Below are positions 19,584 to 28,682 of a stretch of DNA of 64,000 bases, piece by piece. Origin of the DNA: Crocinitomicaceae bacterium (GTDB lineage: Bacteria > Bacteroidota > Bacteroidia > Flavobacteriales_D > Crocinitomicaceae); assembly GCA_023957475.1 (NCBI GenBank), contig JAMLHA010000012.1, positions 40,940-104,939 of the forward strand. Direction: 5' to 3'. A program made the translations under genes and the position numbers. The notes below the pieces were generated by a model. It saw only the letters and a list, made by a program, of their open reading frames with translations, did no database searches and was not told the origin of the DNA. Each line of letters opens with the position of its first letter. Position 1 is the stretch's first letter.

Positions 19584-20436
19584 TAAAACATATAAAATAT
19601 ATTGGGCTGGCATTCTAGTCAGCCTTTTTTTTATTGCTACACTCATTAGTTGTAGTGAAAAGAAAACGGTATGGGCTTCTGTTGACAAAATTGAGTTATT
19701 AGAAGATGATGCCATTGTTTTAATGGAAAGTTTGGGTTACCAATCAAACAATAAAACAGATCAAAAGGAGTTTATAAACAAATGGATTGAACAACAATTG
19801 TACATTCGAGAAATGGAGCGATCATATCCCGATAAAGCACAATTAATGTTGTTGAAATCTGAATGGTCAAAAGGTGATTTGGCACGTTATTTTTTGGAAG
19901 AAGGAAGAATAAGAGAAGAATTGGATACAAAAATTTCGGATAGTTTGGTGCAGTTGTATTATGAACAACATAGCAATGAATATTCACTTAGTGATTACAT
20001 TGTTCGTGCGTTGTATCTAAAAATTCCAAAAGCAGCTCCTGATCAAGATAAATTAAAAGAGTTGTATTTATTGAAAAAGAATAAGGATTTTTCAAAAATT
20101 GTTAGCTATGCCAATAAATATGCAGAAAATTTTTATTACAATGACAGTGCTTGGGTGTATTTTGATGAATTAACAAAGGATGCTCCTGTTGAAAATTTTA
20201 ACAAAGATAATGTTGTATTGAATCGGACAAAAACTTATTTTTCGGACGATAATTACACTTATTATTTAAACATTATAGATTACAAATTAAAAAATGAAGC
20301 GCCTCCTTTTGATTTCTTGAAGCCGATTATCAAACAAGCATTGATCAATCAAAAATTAAGTAATTTAAAGCAAAAAGAGAATGCCTCTTTAATACAAACA
20401 ATTAGAAAAAAACATGAAGTTATTAGTAAGTATTAG
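19573..20436 (+). CDS. SurA_N-like lipoprotein between two PPIases
   Basis: The reading frame has a lipoprotein signal ([17 protein letters not shown]) followed by about 260 charged, helical residues resembling the chaperone arm of SurA/PpiC proteins ([19 protein letters not shown]) but no convincing rotamase domain. I choose TTG 19573, inside the end of the previous gene, because it puts a short basic N-region before the hydrophobic core; no in-frame ATG precedes the signal. The 3' end overlaps the next gene by 23 bases. Position and sequence suggest a non-catalytic partner of the flanking isomerases. The start is uncertain. Confidence 0.75.
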   Translation: MVNNKTYKIYWAGILVSLFFIATLISCSEKKTVWASVDKIELLEDDAIVLMESLGYQSNNKTDQKEFINKWIEQQLYIREMERSYPDKAQLMLLKSEWSKGDLARYFLEEGRIREELDTKISDSLVQLYYEQHSNEYSLSDYIVRALYLKIPKAAPDQDKLKELYLLKKNKDFSKIVSYANKYAENFYYNDSAWVYFDELTKDAPVENFNKDNVVLNRTKTYFSDDNYTYYLNIIDYKLKNEAPPFDFLKPIIKQALINQKLSNLKQKENASLIQTIRKKHEVISKY

Positions 20437-21766
20437 TTTTATAATTGCCTCTTTAGGATTCAGTTTTGGACAACAAAACAGAGTGGCTTTAAATGGTGTT
20501 GTGGCACAGATTGGTGACAATGTTGTGTTGCAATCAGATATTGAAGCACAAGTATTGCAGGCGCAACAAGCGGGTTTAACCATCTCTCCTGACTTTCGTT
20601 GTACAGTTTTAGAAGGAATCATGTATCAAAACTTGTTGATTAACCAAGCTAAATTGGACAGTTTGGAAGTTACGGATCAACAGGTAGATGCAGAAATGGA
20701 GAATAGAATACGTGCGATTGAAGCTCAAATTGGTAGCCGTGAAAAAATGGAACAATTCTATGGAAAAACAATTTCTCAAATAAAAGAAGAATTTAGAGAG
20801 GTTATCCGTCAGCGTATGTTAGCAGATGAAATGGAAAGAACCATTACCGAAAATATTACCATTACGCCTCGAGAAGTAAAAGAATTTTTTGAAAGTTTAC
20901 CTGCAGATAGTATTCCTTTTATCAATTCGCAAACCATGTTTCAGCAAATTGTACTCTATCCAGATATTACAAAATCGGATAAACTTCGTGCAAGAACTGA
21001 ATTGGAAGATATTTTAAAACAAGCTCGAGAAGGTAAAAACTTTGGTACTTTGGCTCGTTTGTATTCAGATGACAGAGGAAGTGCTTCTAAAGGAGGTGAA
21101 ATTTCGGCAAGAAGAGGTATGATGGTTGCGCCATTTGAAGCGGCAGTATTTAGTTTGAAAGAAGGTGAAATATCAGAGGTTTTTGAATCGGAATATGGTT
21201 ACCACATTGTGAAATTAATTTCTCGAAAAGGAGATAATTATGTCTGCGCTCACGTGTTGAAAATACCAACATATACATCGGAAGAATTGGAAAAAGCGGC
21301 ATTGCGTTTGGATACGTGTTACCGTTTATTAAAAGCCAATGAAATTACATGGGAAGACGCTGTTAAACGTTTTTCAAACGATGAAGCAACGATGCAAAAT
21401 AAAGGAATTATTTCAAATCCTTATACAGGTGAACAAAAATGGGATGCTGCTGATCTAAGTGAAATTGACCAACAAATTTATTTGTTAACCGACCGATTGA
21501 GTGTTGGACAAATCACAGAACCCAATTTATACGAAGATATGATGACACGTAAAGAAGGTGTTAGAATACTTCGCTTGGCACAACGAACAGAACCACATAA
21601 GGCAAATATTAAAGAAGATTATCCGTTGATTCAGAAAGCTGCTGAAAGCGTAAAACATCAAAAAATGATTGATGATTGGATGAAATCTAAAATCCAACAA
21701 GCGTATGTTAGAGTTAATGATGAATACAAGGATTGTCAGTTTAAATATGATTGGTTAATTAAGTAA
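20414..21766 (+). CDS. SurA-like periplasmic peptidylprolyl isomerase
   Basis: The 450-residue product has a signal peptide ([18 protein letters not shown]), a SurA N-terminal chaperone region (GVVAQIGDNVVLQSDIEAQ, about residues 28-160), a parvulin domain (about 170-275, TMFQQIVLYPDI to YHIVKLISRKG) and a second, degenerate rotamase-like region up to about 390. SurA proteins escort beta-barrel proteins to the BAM complex. The N-terminal motif is closer to SurA than that of the 652-residue neighbour. The end of the upstream lipoprotein gene overlaps this start, indicating coupling. Confidence 0.92.
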   Translation: MKLLVSISFIIASLGFSFGQQNRVALNGVVAQIGDNVVLQSDIEAQVLQAQQAGLTISPDFRCTVLEGIMYQNLLINQAKLDSLEVTDQQVDAEMENRIRAIEAQIGSREKMEQFYGKTISQIKEEFREVIRQRMLADEMERTITENITITPREVKEFFESLPADSIPFINSQTMFQQIVLYPDITKSDKLRARTELEDILKQAREGKNFGTLARLYSDDRGSASKGGEISARRGMMVAPFEAAVFSLKEGEISEVFESEYGYHIVKLISRKGDNYVCAHVLKIPTYTSEELEKAALRLDTCYRLLKANEITWEDAVKRFSNDEATMQNKGIISNPYTGEQKWDAADLSEIDQQIYLLTDRLSVGQITEPNLYEDMMTRKEGVRILRLAQRTEPHKANIKEDYPLIQKAAESVKHQKMIDDWMKSKIQQAYVRVNDEYKDCQFKYDWLIK

Positions 21767-21784
21767 TAATAAAAATTGATTCAA

Positions 21785-22738
21785 ATGTCTGAAAAAGAAG
21801 AATTAGACCAATTGGTCAGCCATTATAAAGCTTTAAAAAACGAAATTCACAAAGTGATTGTCGGTCAAGATGAAGTTGTGGATCAAGTGTTGATTTCCAT
21901 TTTTTCACGCGGTCACTGTTTATTGGTTGGTGTACCCGGATTAGCAAAAACATTGTTGGTGAATACCATTGCACAAACATTGGGACTTTCATTTAACCGT
22001 ATTCAATTTACACCCGATTTAATGCCTTCTGATATTATTGGCTCCGAAATTTTGGATGAATCGCGTAATTTTAAATTTATAAAAGGACCAATTTTTAATA
22101 ACATTATTTTGGCAGACGAAATCAACCGTACGCCACCCAAAACACAGTCTGCATTATTGGAAGCTATGCAAGAGCGATCAGTAACAGCAGCAGGGAAAAC
22201 ATACAAATTGGATGCGCCATTTTTTGTATTGGCCACTCAAAACCCAATTGAACAAGAAGGGACATATCCATTGCCAGAAGCTCAATTAGACCGTTTTATT
22301 TTTAATATTTGGGTGGACTACCCTACTTTTGTTGAAGAAATGGCTATTGTAAGAGCAACAACAATTGACAACACTGTCCAATTGAATCAGGTATTGACAG
22401 CCGAGCAAATTGTTCGTTACCAAGAGTTGATTCGAAGAATTCCTGTTGCGGACAATGTGTTGGAATATGCAGTAAAGTTGGTTGCAAAAACCCGAATAAA
22501 TTCGGATTATGTAACCCCAATTACAAAAGACTATATAACATGGGGAGCGGGCCCTCGTGCATCTCAATATTTAATTATCGGAGCTAAATGTCACGCAGCG
22601 TTGAATGGAAAATATTCTCCTGATATCGAAGATGTAAAGGCAGTTGCGAAACCAATTTTACGCCATCGATTGGTTAGAAATTATCGAGCAGAAGCGGAAG
22701 GATATTCTATGGAACGAATTATTGAAGAGTTGATGTAA
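21785..22738 (+). CDS. MoxR family AAA ATPase
   Basis: This protein of about 317 residues is a MoxR-type AAA+ ATPase: Walker A GVPGLAKT, Walker B ILADEINR, sensor 1 [22 protein letters not shown], and the C-terminal lid ([12 protein letters not shown]). MoxR ATPases act as chaperones or activators for VWA-domain partners, but here no DUF58 or VWA gene follows: the next gene is convergent and unrelated, five bases away. I prefer ATG 21785 to the TTG at 21776. The usual partner genes may be elsewhere or may have been displaced by the insertion of the segment that begins at about 22740. Confidence 0.92.
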   Translation: MSEKEELDQLVSHYKALKNEIHKVIVGQDEVVDQVLISIFSRGHCLLVGVPGLAKTLLVNTIAQTLGLSFNRIQFTPDLMPSDIIGSEILDESRNFKFIKGPIFNNIILADEINRTPPKTQSALLEAMQERSVTAAGKTYKLDAPFFVLATQNPIEQEGTYPLPEAQLDRFIFNIWVDYPTFVEEMAIVRATTIDNTVQLNQVLTAEQIVRYQELIRRIPVADNVLEYAVKLVAKTRINSDYVTPITKDYITWGAGPRASQYLIIGAKCHAALNGKYSPDIEDVKAVAKPILRHRLVRNYRAEAEGYSMERIIEELM

Positions 22739-22743
22739 ATTGA

Positions 22744-23884
22744 TTAATCTGTTAATTTAAGATTGGATTTGTATAATATTACCCCAACAATTATACCTAT
22801 TAGGAAACCATAAGGTAATCCAAACGAAATCATTCCAACAGTAATAGCAATCCAAAATTCTCTTTTAGAATGATTCAAATCTTGAATTAAAGCGATTAAC
22901 GCCATTGATTCAACTAATAGTAATATGCCTAAAATTTGTTTGGGAAACAAGTTTAAAATTACATGTAAATTATTACTGAATAACAATCCTATAAGTATGA
23001 AGAATATCCCTTGAATTATAACTGAACCACCTGCCCTACCTCCAAAAGTATATTGACCAATAATACCATTTGAACCATGACAAACTGGGATACCCCCAAA
23101 AATTGAACTTATAAAGTTCATAAAGGAATAGGTGAAACCTATTTTTTTTATGGTTATTTTTTTTTCGGGAAATAAATCGTTCACTAATTGCTTACTAGCT
23201 AACACAGAGTTTCCTAAAGACAATGGAATTTGAGGTAATGCTAATAATAAAAATCCTTGCATCAAGTTTTCTAGTGTAAATTTATTGAGCTTAAATACTG
23301 TTGAATTACTCATTAAATCTAATGAAATAAAAGAGAGCTTACTTTTAAAAAATAAAGCAAAAGATATTCCAATGATTAACAGAATTAAAGCTGCTGGATA
23401 ACGTTTGTTTTTTAAAAAAATAAAAACAATTGAAAACCCAACAATTACAAGTAACCATTCTAGCCAACCATTACTAATTGAAATGTAATTTTTAAAAGCA
23501 ACTTGAGCTAAAGTAATTCCAAGCCCTAGTTGTATCCCTCTAATTACAGATTTGTGTATGAATTTAGCTAAAAAATCAAGAAAGCCAGTAATTGTTAATA
23601 GCAACATGATGCATGCAATGACTAATCCACCAGCCCATACTACATCAGCATTTAATTGATTTGCTATTACAATTGTTGCGACAGCTTTAAGCGGCTGGAC
23701 AGCCATTGGAGTCCCGTATATAATACCTGTCAAAATCATCAAAAGACCATAAGTTAAAAAAAACAATGGTTACATTAAAATTCGATACAGATAGCATTCC
23801 AATAACTAAAGGAAGTATAACTCCTAAATCTCCTATAGATCCTGCGAACTCGTTTGTGTTAAAAAAACGTGATATTAATTTCAT
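22744..23884 (-). pseudogene. MOT1/SulP-type molybdate or sulfate transporter, frameshifted
   Basis: Two overlapping minus-strand frames together make one transporter. The N-terminal part (23884 to about 23757) reads SRFFNTNEFAGSIGDLGVIL; the rest continues from about 23765 as LTYGLLMILTGIIYGTPMAV, with the PMAVQPLKAVATIVIAN motif of the MOT1-type (MFS_MOT1) putative molybdate/sulfate transporters. The break lies in a tract of eight A on the plus strand (23756-23763); seven would restore the frame. About ten hydrophobic segments follow. It could be a mutation, programmed slippage, or a sequencing error. Codon use (TTA-rich) differs from the upstream moxR gene. Placed beside narI, it probably supplied molybdate for molybdenum cofactor. 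Confidence 0.8.
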
Positions 23885-23944
23885 TATTTAACGTTATTTA
23901 TTTTAAAATACATCGTAAAGTAACTAAATGGATAGATTTTAATA

Positions 23945-23960
23945 TATGATGTATATCATA
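23945..23960. promoter_or_regulatory. 16-bp palindrome, Crp/Fnr-like operator candidate
   Basis: TATGAT-GTAT-ATCATA is a perfect inverted repeat with six-base arms. It resembles the Crp/Fnr half-site spacing (TTGAT-N4-ATCAA) and lies about 60 bases upstream of the minus-strand transporter start at 23884. The regulator is inferred, not shown. Confidence 0.4.
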
Positions 23961-23998
23961 AAAAAAATGGGGTATTCAAAGAATGCCCCATTTTTTTT
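23961..23998 (-). terminator. Intrinsic terminator after narI
   Basis: AATGGGGTATTC (23966-23977) pairs with GAATGCCCCATT (23981-23992) with one G-U pair, flanked by A and T runs, so it could act in both directions. It lies just past the narI stop (24019) on the minus strand. Confidence 0.85.
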
Positions 23999-24018
23999 AC
24001 CTAACCTACTAAGTTAAA

Positions 24019-25116
24019 TCAATGGTTTCTCGGTTTTTTACCGAAATTGTATTTGCGAGACACCCTGATTATCTTTGGATTCCAATTCCAAACGACAATT
24101 TGATATTTTCTCCATATATAATCTATTGGAGCAACCAAAAAGTGAACAAATCTGGTAAATGGAATTATACCAATAATTAAAAATGCAGAAATAATATGAA
24201 CTTGAATCAACCAAGGCATTTCTACAACTGCGTTAATATCTGGATTAAATGAAAAGATTGATCTCAAATAAGGTGTTAAAACACTTGAAAACCAAGAAGA
24301 CCCCCATCTTACAAAGAAAGCAACTCCTAAACCTGAAATAATTTGAGTAAATAAAACAGTATATACCAGCATATCCATTTTATTAGCAACAACAAGTAGT
24401 TTTTGTGAGCCTAATCTTCTTTTAATTAATAGAATAAGACCTAGAAATGCTGATAAACCAAATGCAAATGAAGAAATTTCTAAAATTAATAATCTAACAG
24501 GTTCACCATTCCATGCGATAACAGCTCTTGGAAAAAGAAATGCAATCAAGTGGCCAAAGAAAAGAATGATTATTCCCCAATGGAAAGGTAAACTTCCCCA
24601 ATACAATTTTTTACCTTCTAAAAATTGGGATGATAATGAGGAAACTTGAAAACCTCTCTTTTTATAACGATAAATGCTTCCAATTAAGAAAATTAAAAAT
24701 GATAAATATGGCAATACTACAAACATTAAAATTCCTAACATACTTGTTTTTGAATTCAATCCTTGAACTAAGAAATAGATTATAAGTATTGCTAATACAA
24801 AATAAGCTAGGAATATTAATGAATAATTAGGGATTGAATGAGGTTCAGAATGATAGCCCATTTCTTTAATTAGGTTATTCATTTTTCTTTTATACCTAAA
24901 TAACCAAACAAAAATAAATAAAATCAATGCTGAGGCACCAAAAATGAATATTGAATTAGAACTAGTTGCCTTATTATTTTGGCTAACTGCCTCAGCATTT
25001 GACACGTTATCAGTGTTTGTTGAAACTTCTTGATTGTTGGTTATATAAGAAATGAAATCTTTTATTTCATCTTCGGATAATTGAGCAAATGGAGGCATAG
25101 TACGGAACGAAATCAC
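24019..25116 (-). CDS. narI: Nitrate reductase gamma subunit (NarI) with a cut cytochrome c remnant at its N terminus
   Basis: The C-terminal ~220 residues are NarI, the di-haem b membrane subunit that passes quinol electrons to NarHG. Haem ligand His pairs are visible in PFHWGIIILFFGHLIAF and VHIISAFLIIGIIPFTRFVHF, and the tail APIDYIWRKYQ is typical. Before it lie two extra membrane helices (IFIFGASALILFIFVWLF and LIFLAYFVLAILIIYF) and, at the very start, MPPFAQLSEDEIKDFISYIT, which is the end of a class I cytochrome c domain (axial Met in MPPF). The CxxCH part is missing: homology stops near 25100, where a TonB-receptor remnant begins on the other strand, and a stop codon lies just upstream. 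The GTG at 25116 is only the first available start. No narG, narH or narJ is present in the window. Confidence 0.85.
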   Translation of the reverse strand: MISFRTMPPFAQLSEDEIKDFISYITNNQEVSTNTDNVSNAEAVSQNNKATSSNSIFIFGASALILFIFVWLFRYKRKMNNLIKEMGYHSEPHSIPNYSLIFLAYFVLAILIIYFLVQGLNSKTSMLGILMFVVLPYLSFLIFLIGSIYRYKKRGFQVSSLSSQFLEGKKLYWGSLPFHWGIIILFFGHLIAFLFPRAVIAWNGEPVRLLILEISSFAFGLSAFLGLILLIKRRLGSQKLLVVANKMDMLVYTVLFTQIISGLGVAFFVRWGSSWFSSVLTPYLRSIFSFNPDINAVVEMPWLIQVHIISAFLIIGIIPFTRFVHFLVAPIDYIWRKYQIVVWNWNPKIIRVSRKYNFGKKPRNH

Positions 25117-25280
25117 CAGATTTCACATTGTTAAATTTAGGTTTTTCAACAAAGGTGTGTGATTTTATGAGAGTTGATATTGGTCTAAATAATGTTTTTG
25201 ATAGAAATTACACCATTGTTGAAGGATATCCTCAAGAGGGTCGGAATTTATCTGTAACTCTAAGATTTTTTAATAAATAA
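25101..25280 (+). pseudogene. 3' remnant of a TonB-dependent receptor
   Basis: The frame ending at TAA 25278-25280 encodes about 59 residues that match the last two or three strands of a TonB-dependent outer-membrane receptor: SPDFTLLNLGFSTKV, then MRVDIGLNNVFDRNYT and EGYPQEGRNLSVTLRF. The NNVFDRNY and GYPQEGR motifs are characteristic. A TAG in the same frame lies at 25098-25100 and nothing receptor-like precedes it; instead the cytochrome c/narI coding on the other strand starts there. The gene has lost its 5' part. It lies 20 bases before the lipoprotein gene at 25301, which was probably its operon partner. Confidence 0.8.
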
Positions 25281-25300
25281 TCATTCTAAATATAATTATC

Positions 25301-25909
25301 ATGAAAAAAGTAAACATTTCAATCATGGTTCTTGCTCTACCATTTTTCTTTACAATGTGTACAGAAAAAAAAGAAAATGCAATTCCTGTAAAAGAAAGTA
25401 AAGAACACAGCCATTCAAATAAAGAAGTTGCTTGTGGGATTCCATTATCTCGTGAGGATAGTTTAAAATATATCAGTAAAACAGTTGAAGTTAATGGAGA
25501 TGTGAAAAATCAGTTACTTTTAACTGTTGATTCCTTAAAGTTAATGAAAATACATACTATAGAGAATTTTACTGTAGTATGTCAAAGTGGAGCAAATATG
25601 AAAGAGGATAAAACGTGTAAAGGAGTTCTATTACGGGATATTTTAGAGAAAGCAGAAATAATTCAAAACAATCATAAAGATAGAAATTTTTATATTGTTG
25701 CGAGAGCTTCAGATGACTATAAGGCCACATTTTCTTGGGCGGAGATTTTTAATAACCCAACAGGAGATGAAGTGTTTGTTTTATTTGAAGAGAATGGAGA
25801 ACCAATTCAACGACAAGGTGAAATGATTTTAATTTGTAGAAATGACATTAAAACAGGCCCTCGTCATGTGTATTGGCTAAAAAGTATAGAAATCAATAGA
25901 GTGGAATAA
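25301..25909 (+). CDS. Lipoprotein with a possible molybdopterin-oxidoreductase-like domain
   Basis: The 202-residue product has a lipoprotein signal (ISIMVLALPFFFTMC) and a His-containing linker (KEHSHSN). About residues 55-200 (VNGDVKNQLLLTVDSLKLMK, then CKGVLLRDILEKA, and PRHVYWLKSIEI) resemble the small oxidoreductase molybdopterin-binding fold found in sulfite-oxidase relatives, but without a clear cofactor Cys set, so it may be a binding protein rather than an enzyme. Cysteines occur at CQSGANMKEDKTCKG. It sits directly after the TonB-receptor remnant and near narI and a molybdate-type transporter, which favours a molybdenum- or nitrate-linked role. The family call is tentative. Confidence 0.6.
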   Translation: MKKVNISIMVLALPFFFTMCTEKKENAIPVKESKEHSHSNKEVACGIPLSREDSLKYISKTVEVNGDVKNQLLLTVDSLKLMKIHTIENFTVVCQSGANMKEDKTCKGVLLRDILEKAEIIQNNHKDRNFYIVARASDDYKATFSWAEIFNNPTGDEVFVLFEENGEPIQRQGEMILICRNDIKTGPRHVYWLKSIEINRVE

Positions 25910-25916
25910 AAAAAGA

Positions 25917-25953
25917 AAAGAGGGTGGTTTTAACTTGAATAACCACCCTCTTT
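25917..25953. terminator. Bidirectional terminator between the lipoprotein gene and efp
   Basis: A perfect 13-bp stem, AAAGAGGGTGGTT (25917-25929) with AACCACCCTCTTT (25941-25953), lies between two convergent genes. Confidence 0.85.
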
Positions 25954-25974
25954 AATAATAAATTCAATCAACAA

Positions 25975-26541
25975 CTATCCTTTCACGCGTTCAACGTATG
26001 TTCCAGTTCTTGTATCAATTTTTACAACTTCCCCGTTGTCGATAAAAAGAGGAACTCTTACTTCTGCACCTGTAGCAATTGTTGCTGGTTTCATTGAGTT
26101 TGTAGCTGTATCTCCTTTTACACCTGGTTCTGTATAAGTAATTTCAGAAATGATGTAAATTGGAAGTTCAACAACCAAAGGCATTTCTTCTTCTGCATGG
26201 AATAAAATGTTACATACCAACCCTTCTTGTAAAAACAAAGGTTTTTCAATCATGTTTCTTGGTATATGAACTTGTTCAAATGTTTCATTATTCATAAAAA
26301 CAAATGCATCCGCTTCTTCATAAAGATATTGGTATTCTCTGTTTTCAATACGAACAGGTTCAATTTTGTGACCAGCTGAAAAAGTATAGTCAAGAATTTT
26401 TCCAGATTCAATTTGACGCATTTTTGTACGTACAAATGCTGGTCCTTTACCTGGTTTTACGTGTTGGAATTCAATTATTTGACACAATTTATCGTTGTGC
26501 TTGATACATAATCCATTTTTAATATCTGCCGTTGTAGCCAT
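25975..26541 (-). CDS. efp: Elongation factor P
   Basis: The 188-residue protein is EF-P, which relieves ribosome stalling at polyproline stretches. The N-terminal KOW-like domain has HVKPGKGPAFVRTKMR, with Lys at the loop tip where lysyl or rhamnosyl-type modification occurs in other species; two OB domains follow and the C terminus has TNSMKPATIATGAEVRVPLF. Length is standard. A TATATTTG promoter element lies upstream at 26584-26591. Confidence 0.97.
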   Translation of the reverse strand: MATTADIKNGLCIKHNDKLCQIIEFQHVKPGKGPAFVRTKMRQIESGKILDYTFSAGHKIEPVRIENREYQYLYEEADAFVFMNNETFEQVHIPRNMIEKPLFLQEGLVCNILFHAEEEMPLVVELPIYIISEITYTEPGVKGDTATNSMKPATIATGAEVRVPLFIDNGEVVKIDTRTGTYVERVKG

Positions 26542-26583
26542 TTTTTAAATTTTATATTTTGATTGATAATTCTTTCAGGAATG

Positions 26584-26591
26584 CAAATATA
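26584..26591 (-). promoter_or_regulatory. TAnnTTTG -7 element of efp
   Basis: On the minus strand TATATTTG lies 42 bases before the efp ATG. No TTTG at the -33 position. Confidence 0.45.
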
Positions 26592-26610
26592 TTATTTTTT
26601 TCTAAAAAAA

Positions 26611-28155
26611 TTACATTGGGATACTTACTTTAAACGTAGTGCCCTCTCCTACTTGCGATTTTTCTACTATAACTTTCCCATTGTGGTATTCTTCTATGAT
26701 TCGTTTTACTAAAGTTAGTCCTAATCCCCATCCCCTTTTTTTAGTTGTATAACCAGGTTTGAAAATAGAACGAATTTGTTGTGGTGTCATGCCCTTTCCA
26801 GTGTCGATGATGTAAATATTTGCAAATTCGGGTGTGGTTTTTAACTGAATTTGTAGTTCGCCTTTTCCTTCCATTGCATCAATGGCATTTTTAGCAATAT
26901 TTTCAATAACCCAAGAAATGAGTGATGAACTGTGAGGTGCATGTACGTTATTTTCAATTTGAGTAATAAAATTAATTTGTTTTGAAATACGGTGCTGAAG
27001 ATAATTAACGATATCCAGAACTGTTTCTGATAAATTGGTATTGTCTAAGTTTGCCTCACTTCCAATTTTTGAGAAACGATCAGTAACTTTGTTTAAACGG
27101 TCAATGTCCTTCTGCATTTCGGAAACAATCATTGCATCTACCTCATTGGATTTGAGTAATTCAATCCATGCCATTAAAGACGATATAGGTGTTCCTAATT
27201 GGTGCGCTGTTTCTTTTGCCATACCTGCCCAAACTTGATTTTGTTCGGCTTTTCTAAATGTGCTAAATAACAAGTAGCCAATAAAAACAAACAACCCAAT
27301 GATTAAAAATTGAATGTACGGAAAATATTGCAATTGTTTGATTACCGGACTACTGTCGAAGTACAAAACATTTCTTTCACCATTGTTAAAATCAATAACG
27401 ATTGAATCGTTGTTGCGTGTCATTTCTCGGGTAATAACTTGAATATCTTTGTTTAATAGGATTGAATCTTTAATGTTTGTTCCAATGATTTGTCTGCTTT
27501 CTTGATTGAGTAACAAAACTGGTATTAATCCTTCGTCGTCAATAATTTCTTTATTGAAAGATTTAAACAGAGAGTCACGTTCTCTTTCTAAGCGAGCAAT
27601 GTCTTTGGAGTCATCATACACATATTTCATAAATAAACCTTGGTAAACCTCTACTGTAAAAGCAGGGTTTTTTTGTTCCCATAAAAGCGCAAGACTTCTG
27701 AGCGAATCATCCAGTGCTTTATTCAACTCTTTTTTTGAAAGTTGCGGATGTTTTTTTTTAATGGTTTCTATATCAATATTGATATTTCGATAACCAGAAA
27801 TGTTTAAGTGATTGTCCAATAAAATAACAGGAATATCGTTGTTGTCTTTCACAATTTGCATTGGAAACTCTGGTATTGAAAAAGCGGTTGGCTTGGCAAT
27901 CTCTTTAGATGCTTCTACCCAAAGTTTCATTTTTTCTTTTTCTTTTTCACGTAATTGGCTAAAAGTTCGATCGGTTAATTGTATTAATTCAACACGTTTT
28001 TTAATCATTCCAGCCCATTGTTGAGCACGTTGACGCTCCTGACTGGCAACTTTTGAAACAATTTGATTGGAAACAAACAACGAAGCTCCTACTAATAATA
28101 AAGCAACTATTAGCAATACAATCTTCCATTTTTGTTTGTTTGAATATAAATTCAT
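26611..28155 (-). CDS. Sensor histidine kinase
   Basis: The product from ATG 28155 is about 514 residues; another ATG at 28185 would add ten. There is a membrane segment (VLLIVALLLVGASLFVSNQI), an extracytoplasmic sensor of about 260 residues, and a second membrane segment (FLIIGLFVFIGYLLF). The kinase core has the phospho-acceptor His in KETAHQLGTPISSLMAW, the N box SWVIENIAKNAIDAME, G1 IDTGKGM and G2 GWGLGLTLVKRI. No response regulator lies next to it, so it is an orphan by position. The sensed signal is unknown. It is divergent from a small membrane protein gene. Confidence 0.92.
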   Translation of the reverse strand: MNLYSNKQKWKIVLLIVALLLVGASLFVSNQIVSKVASQERQRAQQWAGMIKKRVELIQLTDRTFSQLREKEKEKMKLWVEASKEIAKPTAFSIPEFPMQIVKDNNDIPVILLDNHLNISGYRNINIDIETIKKKHPQLSKKELNKALDDSLRSLALLWEQKNPAFTVEVYQGLFMKYVYDDSKDIARLERERDSLFKSFNKEIIDDEGLIPVLLLNQESRQIIGTNIKDSILLNKDIQVITREMTRNNDSIVIDFNNGERNVLYFDSSPVIKQLQYFPYIQFLIIGLFVFIGYLLFSTFRKAEQNQVWAGMAKETAHQLGTPISSLMAWIELLKSNEVDAMIVSEMQKDIDRLNKVTDRFSKIGSEANLDNTNLSETVLDIVNYLQHRISKQINFITQIENNVHAPHSSSLISWVIENIAKNAIDAMEGKGELQIQLKTTPEFANIYIIDTGKGMTPQQIRSIFKPGYTTKKRGWGLGLTLVKRIIEEYHNGKVIVEKSQVGEGTTFKVSIPM

Positions 28156-28240
28156 ACTTTTTATAGCAAAACGATAAATGTACATTTTTATTTGTTTGTT
28201 TTGCTATTTTTTGATTAATTTTCCAACATATTTGAGTACA

Positions 28241-28549
28241 ATGGATCAACTTAGACAAAAACCGTTTTTAATTTTTTTGATTTTCTTTTTATTAATATCA
28301 ATTCCTCTTTGGACTTTGCCTATTCAGTTATTTCCAGGTGTCATTGAGTATGAAAGTGGAATGCAAGAATTAAAAATTGACGCACCTTTGAGTTTGTCCC
28401 ATTTTATTGGTTTGGGTTTAAATGAGGGTGATTTGGATAATGTTAAAACATTTTATTTAAAACCATCAGGATATGCTCTTGCTGTTGCCTTTTTAATTGG
28501 TATTCCAGCTGTTATTGCATTGAGAATTTCTAAAAAACACAAAAAATAA
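28241..28549 (+). CDS. Small membrane protein of unknown function
   Basis: From ATG 28241 the product is 102 residues with two hydrophobic segments (FLIFLIFFLLISIPLWTL near the start, and ALAVAFLIGIPAVIAL near the end) and a soluble loop of about 45 residues between them. I do not recognise a family. The longer frame from 28178 would add a less plausible N terminus and overlap the divergent kinase start, so I use 28241. It ends in a basic tail (RISKKHKK), suggesting the C terminus is cytoplasmic. Confidence 0.7.
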   Translation: MDQLRQKPFLIFLIFFLLISIPLWTLPIQLFPGVIEYESGMQELKIDAPLSLSHFIGLGLNEGDLDNVKTFYLKPSGYALAVAFLIGIPAVIALRISKKHKK

Positions 28550-28682
28550 AATTTCTTTTTTAATTGTTATTTTAATTATAATTGGTTAATTTTGAATGAT
28601 TCTAAATAAGATGGGTTTGATATTTTTATTGCGCTTATTTTATTGATTATCAGTCTAATTTTAGTAACTAAAAATAATAATT

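Noticed and set aside
28178..28240. Upstream extension of the small membrane protein
   Set aside because: It would overlap the divergent kinase start and adds an implausible hydrophobic N terminus.
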